From: an uncultured Bacillota bacterium
GTDB taxonomy: Bacteria > Bacillota_I > Bacilli_A > RF39 > UBA660
DNA: 12,644 bases
Reading direction: 5' to 3'
NCBI GenBank assembly: GCA_945928335.1
Contig: CAMENK010000012.1
Location: 1-12,644 of the forward strand
Part shown: one piece after another, positions 8,580 through 12,644 of the stretch
Layout: every line of letters starts with the position of its first letter
Position numbering within the stretch: the first letter of the stretch is position 1
The notes under the pieces: generated by a model
Databases searched by the model: none
Seen by the model: only the letters and a program-made list of their open reading frames with translations
Told to the model about the DNA's origin: nothing
Translations under genes and position numbers: made by a program

Positions 8580-9593
8580 ATGAAGATAAAATATGTTTTG
8601 AAAAAACTTAAGAATATGAGATTTAAAGAGTATTTTAATAAGGCTGAGGAAATAGGAAGTAAGGTAAATAAGTCTAAATTTAATATACTATTTGATATGG
8701 CTAAATGTGCTTTTAAGTATGGTAGTGGATATATGGATTATTTTGAATTTGAGTTTTATTTACTTAATGATGAAGAGAGAAGTACTTATTTGACTGGTAG
8801 ATATAATAATGAAATTATAAAGAAGTATAATAAAAAAGAATATTGGCATATTTTAAGTGATAAAGTTGAATTTAATAATAAATTTAGGAATTATTTAGGT
8901 AGAGATTTTATTGATCTTAAAACTGCTTCTTTTAAAGATTTTAAAGAATTTATATCAAATAAAGATAAGATTATAGTTAAACCTGTAAATTCTTGTGGAG
9001 GTAAGGGTATTGAGGTTATTTCTTTAGATAAGGATAAATTAAAGAATGAGTATAATATTTTAAAAATATATAATAAGATTGTTAAAAATGAACAATTTTT
9101 AGTAGAAGAATATATTGTTCAGAATAAAGAATTGTCAAGGTTATATGATAAAAGTGTAAATAGTTTAAGAGTGCTTACTTTCTTAGATGATAAGGGGAAA
9201 GTACATATTATGAATACTATTTTAAAGATTGGAAATAATGGAGATGTTGACAATTTTAGTAGTGGAGGAATGTATACTTTTGTAAATGAACAAGGTCAAG
9301 TTTATGTTCCTGCTATAGATGAAAAGGGAAATATTTTTAGTAAGCATCCTATTTCTAAAGAAAATATTTTAGGATTTAATGTGCCCAATTATGATTTAGT
9401 TTTACCTTTTGTTACTGAGCTTGCTAAGATGGTTCCTGAAGTAAGATATATTGGATGGGACATAGTTTTAACAGAAGAAGGAATATTAGTTATTGAGGGT
9501 AATGAATTCCCTGGAATTTTTCAAGTTAAGCCTAGTATTAGTGGTATAAGAATAGGAGATTTACCTAAATATAGAAAATATATGAAAATATAG
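8580..9593 (+). CDS. ATP-grasp protein, sugar-transfer-associated type
   Basis: A 337-residue soluble protein with an ATP-grasp fold. IIVKPVNSCGGKG gives the nucleotide-binding Lys134 and the glycine loop at 140-143. FLVEEYI is the hinge that holds adenine, and WDIVLTEEGILVIEGNEFPG supplies the magnesium ligands D294, E306 and N308. VNSLRVLTFL in the middle is typical of the sugar-transfer-associated ATP-grasp family (Pfam ATPgrasp_ST), usually found near genes for surface polysaccharides. Such enzymes join a carboxylate to an amine or similar group through an acyl phosphate; the substrate here cannot be told. Start is ATG 8580, four bases after GGTGG. First gene of a tight operon; the ZIP gene follows after nine bases. 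I am confident of the fold, not of the substrate. Confidence 0.88.
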   Translation: MKIKYVLKKLKNMRFKEYFNKAEEIGSKVNKSKFNILFDMAKCAFKYGSGYMDYFEFEFYLLNDEERSTYLTGRYNNEIIKKYNKKEYWHILSDKVEFNNKFRNYLGRDFIDLKTASFKDFKEFISNKDKIIVKPVNSCGGKGIEVISLDKDKLKNEYNILKIYNKIVKNEQFLVEEYIVQNKELSRLYDKSVNSLRVLTFLDDKGKVHIMNTILKIGNNGDVDNFSSGGMYTFVNEQGQVYVPAIDEKGNIFSKHPISKENILGFNVPNYDLVLPFVTELAKMVPEVRYIGWDIVLTEEGILVIEGNEFPGIFQVKPSISGIRIGDLPKYRKYMKI

Positions 9594-9602
9594 GAGGGAT
9601 TT

Positions 9603-10355
9603 ATGAATTTATTTATTGTATTATTATTAAGCGTACTTTCTATTATATTTTTATTAGTAGGAACTTTAATAGTATTTAATACACATAATAGTAATAAAGT
9701 AATGACATTTAGTGTATCTTTAGGTTTTGTTGTTTTGATTCTTCTTGGAATTATGCATTTATTACCTGATGCCTATGAGTTTTTTAGTGAGTTATATCCA
9801 AGTTCTAAAAGTATCTTTCTTATATCATTATTTACTCTAGTTGGATTTGGTGTTATTCTTATGCTTGATTTATTTGGAGGACATCATCATGAAGAAGGAA
9901 AACATAATGAAGAAAATTTTAAGCATATATCTATAATTACATGTATATTTTTAGTAGTTCATAATTTTATTGAAGGTATGACTATTTATAGTAGTGTTCT
10001 TTTAGATTATAAGACTGCTTTACTATTGACTATTGGAATAGGATTACATAATATACCTTTGGGATTTACTTTATCTAGTACTTTTAGTAAATATCATAAT
10101 AAAAATAATACACTTATGTATATTATTTTTATAGGTAGTTCATATTTATTTGGGGCTTTAGTGGCATATATATTTAATGATATATTTATGAATCCTTTAG
10201 TACTTGGTATTGCTTTAACTTTTACATTTGGAATGATTTTATATATTGCAATTTTTGAATTTTTACCAATGATAAAAAATAGTGTAGAAAAAAATATGAG
10301 AAATATTGGAATATTAACTGGATTATTGTTAATGTTATTAACAATATGTGTGTAG
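9603..10355 (+). CDS. ZIP-family divalent metal transporter
   Basis: A membrane protein of 250 residues with about eight hydrophobic helices, the length and layout of bacterial ZIP (ZupT-like) transporters, which bring zinc or another divalent metal into the cytoplasm. The metal-site helices are plain: HNFIEG at 120-125 and HNIPLG at 149-154 match the paired HNxxEG/HNxPxG motifs of ZIP transmembrane helices IV and V. A His-rich cytoplasmic loop (GGHHHEEGKH, His at 94-96 and 101) lies between helices III and IV as in most ZIPs. Start is ATG 9603, four bases after GGAGGG, which overlaps the stop codon of the ATP-grasp gene. The metal cannot be told; zinc, manganese or iron are all possible. No metal-repressor site was recognised upstream. 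Confidence 0.92.
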   Translation: MNLFIVLLLSVLSIIFLLVGTLIVFNTHNSNKVMTFSVSLGFVVLILLGIMHLLPDAYEFFSELYPSSKSIFLISLFTLVGFGVILMLDLFGGHHHEEGKHNEENFKHISIITCIFLVVHNFIEGMTIYSSVLLDYKTALLLTIGIGLHNIPLGFTLSSTFSKYHNKNNTLMYIIFIGSSYLFGALVAYIFNDIFMNPLVLGIALTFTFGMILYIAIFEFLPMIKNSVEKNMRNIGILTGLLLMLLTICV

Positions 10356-10363
10356 GAGATAAT

Positions 10364-10990
10364 ATGTTGGATAGTTTTATAAAAAAGAGTAAGTGTTATT
10401 TAGTAACTTTTACTTTACTTTTAATCGTGTTTATTTTAATTAGGAATTTTTTAGGCGATATTGTCTTAAATATAGATTTATCTTTTAAAAGTTTCATCAA
10501 TGAACATGTTGTTAAGGAAAGTATTACGCCTGTGTTTAAAATTTTGACTCATTTGGGGAGTGCTGTATTTTTAATAGGTAGTGCTGTTTTAACTTTATTA
10601 TTTATTAAAGATAAGAATTATTTTATAAATGTTTCTTTAAATTTATCTATAGTATATGTTTTAAGTGTTATATTTAAAAATTTTATTAAAAGAGAAAGAC
10701 CATTAGATAGCTTAATTCCTATTCCTAGTGATTATTCTTTTCCTAGTGGACATACAATGTGCTCTGTTGCTTTTTATGGATTTTTGATATATTTGGTTAA
10801 TAAGCATGTAAAGAATAAAATACTAAAGGTAATGCTTAATGTTTTATTTGTTTTATCAATAGTTTTAGTTGCTTTTTCAAGATTATATTTGGGAGTACAT
10901 TATTTAAGTGATGTTATTATTGGTGCTTTACTTGGTATATTATCATTGTTAATGTATATAAATTATGTAAAAAAGGAGGATATAATATGA
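10364..10990 (+). CDS. PAP2-family membrane phosphatase (PgpB/UndPP phosphatase type)
   Basis: An integral membrane phosphatase of 208 residues with about five to six hydrophobic segments. All three PAP2 signature blocks are intact: KNFIKRERP (K105, R112, P113), PSGH (127-130, His130) and SRLYLGVHYLSD (R173, H179, D183). These form the phosphohistidine active site facing outside the membrane. In Gram-positive bacteria such enzymes dephosphorylate undecaprenyl pyrophosphate (BcrC type) or phosphatidylglycerol phosphate. The DUF368 gene downstream favours the lipid-carrier role, but that is inference. Start is ATG 10364, five bases after GGAG; the ATG at 10346 lies inside the ZIP gene upstream of that site and is rejected. 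It overlaps the next gene by 4 nt (ATGA), suggesting translational coupling. Confidence 0.93.
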   Translation: MLDSFIKKSKCYLVTFTLLLIVFILIRNFLGDIVLNIDLSFKSFINEHVVKESITPVFKILTHLGSAVFLIGSAVLTLLFIKDKNYFINVSLNLSIVYVLSVIFKNFIKRERPLDSLIPIPSDYSFPSGHTMCSVAFYGFLIYLVNKHVKNKILKVMLNVLFVLSIVLVAFSRLYLGVHYLSDVIIGALLGILSLLMYINYVKKEDII

Positions 10991-11832
10991 ATAAGAATTT
11001 AAGTTTATTTATTAAAGGAATTGTTCTAGGTGTTGCATTTATTATTCCTGGTGTAAGTGGTGGAACATTGGCTGTTTTACTTGGAATTTATGAAGAACTT
11101 TTAGAGAAAGCTAGTAATTTTTATAAAAGTTTTAAAAACTTTAAATCTGCTTTTAAATTTTTATTTCCTATTTTACTTGGTGTATTAGTTTCAATTGCAG
11201 TTTGTGTTAAGATAATTAAATTAGGACTTGATAAAGCACCTATAATAACATTACTAATATTTGTTGGACTTATTATAGGTGGTATTCCTAAATTATTTAA
11301 AAATGCTCCTAAAAAGGCTTCTATGAAAGAAATATCTTATATGATGATAGGAATTATAGTTGTATTAGTAATGGCTATTTTAGATAAGAGTAGGGGTAGT
11401 GTTAGTTTTGATAATATACAAGTTTTAGGATATTTAATGTTATTTATAGTTGGTATTGTTGCTTCAGCAACTATGGTTATACCAGGAATTAGTGGATCCT
11501 TTACTTTAATGTTAATAGGTTATTATGAGCCAATAGTTAATGTTGTTAATAATATAGTAGCATTTAAAGATTTAAAGGAAAATTTACTAATTATATTGTC
11601 TTTTTTAATAGGCGTGGTTATTGGAATTATTTTAATATCTAAAATAATAAATTATCTATTAAAAAAATATCCAGTTTCAGTTTATTATATAATTTTAGGT
11701 TTTGTTTTATCATCTATATTTAGTGTTTTTTATCAAGTATTTAGCTATAATTTTGTTTTATCACATTTCATTATTGGAATTATCTTAATGATTCTTAATT
11801 CTATTTTAGTTAGTAAACTTTTTAGTGATTAG
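10987..11832 (+). CDS. DUF368 membrane protein, likely undecaprenyl-phosphate translocase (PopT type)
   Basis: A 281-residue polytopic membrane protein of the DUF368 family. Two related segments are visible: FIIPGVSGGTLAVLLGIYEE (PGVSGG at 21-26) and MVIPGISGSFTLMLIGYYEP (PGISG at 166-170), each a glycine/proline-rich re-entrant-looking motif, indicating an internal duplication. DUF368 proteins (PopT) have been reported as transporters that return undecaprenyl phosphate from the outer to the inner leaflet for reuse in wall synthesis. Start is ATG 10987, seven bases after AAGGAGG; it overlaps the PAP2 stop codon by 4 nt. Pairing with a PAP2 phosphatase makes biochemical sense: one makes the monophosphate carrier outside, the other brings it in. 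Family assignment is firm; the substrate in this organism is inferred. Confidence 0.92.
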   Translation: MNKNLSLFIKGIVLGVAFIIPGVSGGTLAVLLGIYEELLEKASNFYKSFKNFKSAFKFLFPILLGVLVSIAVCVKIIKLGLDKAPIITLLIFVGLIIGGIPKLFKNAPKKASMKEISYMMIGIIVVLVMAILDKSRGSVSFDNIQVLGYLMLFIVGIVASATMVIPGISGSFTLMLIGYYEPIVNVVNNIVAFKDLKENLLIILSFLIGVVIGIILISKIINYLLKKYPVSVYYIILGFVLSSIFSVFYQVFSYNFVLSHFIIGIILMILNSILVSKLFSD

Positions 11833-11835
11833 GAA

Positions 11836-11864
11836 TTGATTTCTATTAAGAGATATGTTATATT
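11836..11864 (+). promoter_or_regulatory. Promoter of the tRNA-Gly gene
   Basis: TTGATT (11836-11841), 17-base spacer, TATATT (11859-11864), with an extended TG at 11856-11857. It starts four bases after the DUF368 stop. Transcription should begin near 11871, leaving a 5' leader of about 50 nt. Confidence 0.65.
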
Positions 11865-11890
11865 ATTAGTACGTCATTTAATTATGACTA

Positions 11891-11919
11891 TATAAATAAA
11901 TTAAATTAATTTATTTATA
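11891..11919 (+). repeat. Perfect AT-only palindrome before tRNA-Gly
   Basis: TATAAATAAATTAA (11891-11904), one central A, then its exact reverse complement (11906-11919), ending two bases before the tRNA. In RNA it could form about 13 A-U pairs. No T-run follows, so it is not a standard terminator. Confidence 0.85.
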
Positions 11920-11920
11920 T

Positions 11921-11995
11921 GCAGGCATAGTACAGCGGTTAGTATGCGGCCTTGCCAAGGCTGAGACGGCGGTTCGATTCCGCTTGCTTGCTCCA
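11921..11995 (+). tRNA. tRNA-Gly (anticodon GCC), CCA encoded
   Basis: A full cloverleaf can be drawn. The acceptor GCAGGCA (11921-11927) pairs with TGCTTGC (one G-T), followed by discriminator T and encoded CCA. The D arm is GTAC/GTAT with a GG-containing loop. The anticodon stem CGGCC/GGCTG closes the loop TTGCCAA, with GCC as anticodon, and the T arm GGCGG/CCGCT closes TTCGATT. GCC reads GGC and GGU glycine codons. U73 is normal for bacterial tRNA-Gly. It has its own promoter and terminator. Confidence 0.96.
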
Positions 11996-12006
11996 GTGAC
12001 GTTTCT

Positions 12007-12029
12007 GTTCGAACTTTTATAGTTTGAAC
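12007..12029 (+). other. Hairpin in the tRNA-Gly 3' trailer
   Basis: GTTCGAAC (12007-12014) and GTTTGAAC (12022-12029) form an 8-bp stem with one G-U pair and a seven-base loop. No T-run follows directly, so it is probably a processing or stability element of the precursor rather than the terminator. Confidence 0.5.
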
Positions 12030-12040
12030 TTGAGATACAT

Positions 12041-12067
12041 ATCAATCCGTTCGGGTTGATTTTTTTG
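12041..12067 (+). terminator. Terminator of the tRNA-Gly transcript
   Basis: ATCAATCC (12041-12048) and GGGTTGAT (12053-12060) form an 8-bp stem with a GTTC loop, followed by seven or more T. A clear intrinsic terminator. Confidence 0.92.
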
Positions 12068-12106
12068 TGTTTACAAAAGAATTAATAAGGAAAGGATGTG
12101 ATTTTT

Positions 12107-12382
12107 ATGATAAAGTTTACTACACAAGAGTTAGAAATGGAAAGTAATCTTAAACAACGTATTGAGTTTATTTGTGAGTTTTGCCATACTACACCAAAGA
12201 TTATCAATGGTAGTATCAAACGAATAAACAATACTAACTTGAACTACCTAGAACCACATAAAATCATTATAAACAATACTACTTTTCTAGCATTTAACTA
12301 TTCTACTGATATTTATGTAGGTAATTTAAGTAAAAAGATTAAATTAGTAGAACTTGAAGATTACATAAAGAATATGGCTTAA
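12107..12382 (+). CDS. Small unrecognised protein, probable acquired gene
   Basis: A 91-residue protein I do not recognise. It is mixed charged and Asn/Ile-rich, with a Cys pair in ICEFCHTTP near residue 26 and no membrane segment or signal peptide. I choose ATG 12107, ten bases after AAAGGA (12091-12096); the GTG at 12098 in frame is only one base from that site and is unlikely. Codon use departs from the upstream genes (AAC often used for Asn, CGT and CGA for Arg). It follows a tRNA gene and its terminator, and I found no convincing promoter in the 25 bases between, so it may be read from leaked tRNA transcription or may have been cut off from its promoter by insertion. Existence as a gene is plausible; function unknown. 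Confidence 0.6.
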   Translation: MIKFTTQELEMESNLKQRIEFICEFCHTTPKIINGSIKRINNTNLNYLEPHKIIINNTTFLAFNYSTDIYVGNLSKKIKLVELEDYIKNMA

Positions 12383-12388
12383 ACACTA

Positions 12389-12490
12389 ATGAGTTTTGCA
12401 AATGATATTGACTTTTTCTCTTTAAAACCTTATCATATAAAGCGAAAACAAGGGGAATTTACATACCAAATCTTTTTAATGGGGTTATGA
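12389..12490 (+). pseudogene. Short open frame or gene remnant (33 codons)
   Basis: ATG at 12389 opens 33 codons (begins MSFANDIDFFSLKP, then YHIKRKQGEFTYQIF) ending at TGA. There is no good ribosome-binding site and a promoter lies inside it. If one base were added to the T-run at 12474-12478, the frame would continue as FNGVMIWKYTI to the TAA at 12510, which reads more like protein. It could be a small gene with a frameshift, a remnant, or chance. Confidence 0.3.
12408..12436 (+). promoter_or_regulatory. Promoter before the attenuator-like leader
   Basis: TTGACT (12408-12413), 17-base spacer, TATCAT (12431-12436): five of six matches in each box, the best promoter in the window by hexamer match. 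Start expected near 12443, giving a leader of about 150 nt for the gene at 12594. Confidence 0.6.
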
Positions 12491-12523
12491 TTTGGAAGTA
12501 CACAATTTAAAAACATAAGTTAA

Positions 12524-12573
12524 AGAGATAAAGGTAGTAGATGTATCTATAGGCTTTTATCTCTTATTTTTTT
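12524..12573 (+). terminator. Terminator/attenuator just before the last gene
   Basis: AGAGATAAAGG (12524-12534) pairs with CTTTTATCTCT (12554-12564) over 11 bp with one G-T, enclosing a small inner hairpin (TAGA/TCTA), followed by TATTTTTTT. The ribosome-binding site of the next gene begins three to five bases later, so transcription from the promoter at 12408 must pass this hairpin. Confidence 0.85.
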
Positions 12574-12593
12574 AGAAAGGATGTGGAATAATT

Positions 12594-12644
12594 ATGAACG
12601 AAGAAAAGAAAGATTTCAACGCCATGTTGCACAACAGCAAGGAT
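12594..12644 (+). CDS. Start of an acquired gene, cut by window end (possibly MGMT-family)
   Basis: Seventeen codons run from ATG 12594 to the window edge without a stop, reading MNEEKKDFNAMLHNSKD. AAAGGATGTG (12576-12585) supplies the ribosome-binding site, and the same ten bases precede the gene at 12107. Codons AAC, GCC, CAC, AGC and AAG contrast sharply with the AT-ending codons of genes upstream, pointing to recent transfer. The N-terminal sequence resembles, from memory, small MGMT-family (alkylguanine methyltransferase-like) proteins found in many Bacillota; with only 17 residues this is a weak guess and no catalytic motif is in view. Confidence 0.6.
   Translation, partial: MNEEKKDFNAMLHNSKD

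Noticed and set aside
10346..10363. ATG 10346 as PAP2 start
   Set aside because: Overlaps the end of the ZIP gene and lies upstream of the GGAG site that serves ATG 10364.
12107..12382. Cys pair CEFC in the 91-residue protein as a zinc finger
   Set aside because: Only one CxxC is present with no second metal-binding pair at a suitable distance.
1..12644. CRISPR array, insertion sequence or toxin-antitoxin pair
   Set aside because: No regularly spaced direct repeats, no transposase-like frame with terminal repeats, and no recognisable toxin or antitoxin were found; the 91-residue gene has no partner in view.

Overview
The window looks like a chromosomal segment of a very AT-rich, Gram-positive-type bacterium (Bacillota/Bacilli-like, possibly a relative of the Mollicutes branch that has kept its cell wall). 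The evidence is strong AGGAGG ribosome-binding sites, three T-box leaders in front of aminoacyl-tRNA synthetase genes, and codons strongly biased to A/T in third position. TGA is read as stop (one gene ends in an ATGA overlap) and Trp is TGG, so this is not the Mycoplasma code. The species cannot be named from the sequence alone. All genes are on the + strand.

Layout. (1) 1-570 is the 3' part of an unrecognised gene cut by the window edge. (2) 678-8512 is a run of four aminoacyl-tRNA synthetase genes: metG, valS, thrS, tyrS. metG has a short leader with no T-box. valS, thrS and tyrS each have their own extended -10 promoter, placed directly after the preceding stop codon, and a T-box leader with terminator. 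The readable specifier codons (GUA Val, ACU Thr, UAC Tyr) match the downstream gene, so each enzyme is probably controlled by the charging of its own tRNA. A terminator closes tyrS. (3) 8580-11832 is a tight four-gene unit: a sugar-transfer-type ATP-grasp protein, a ZIP metal transporter, a PAP2 phosphatase and a DUF368 membrane protein. The last two overlap by 4 nt. Together they suggest lipid-carrier recycling at the membrane: the PAP2 enzyme would make undecaprenyl phosphate outside, and the DUF368 protein would return it to the inner leaflet. (4) 11836-12067 is a tRNA-Gly(GCC) gene with its own promoter, a perfect AT palindrome just before the tRNA, and a terminator after it. (5) 12068-12644 differs in character (AAC, GCC, CAC and AGC codons; two starts preceded by the same AAAGGATGTG string). 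It holds a small unrecognised gene, then a good promoter, a leader with a strong terminator directly in front of a ribosome-binding site, and the first 17 codons of another gene. This looks like the edge of an acquired region next to a tRNA gene.

The most interesting points are the PAP2-DUF368 pair inside an envelope-type operon, the divergent thrS T-box and the ThrRS that lacks its N-terminal TGS domain, and the attenuator-like leader in the putative acquired region. I did not find a wholly new system, CRISPR array or insertion sequence.
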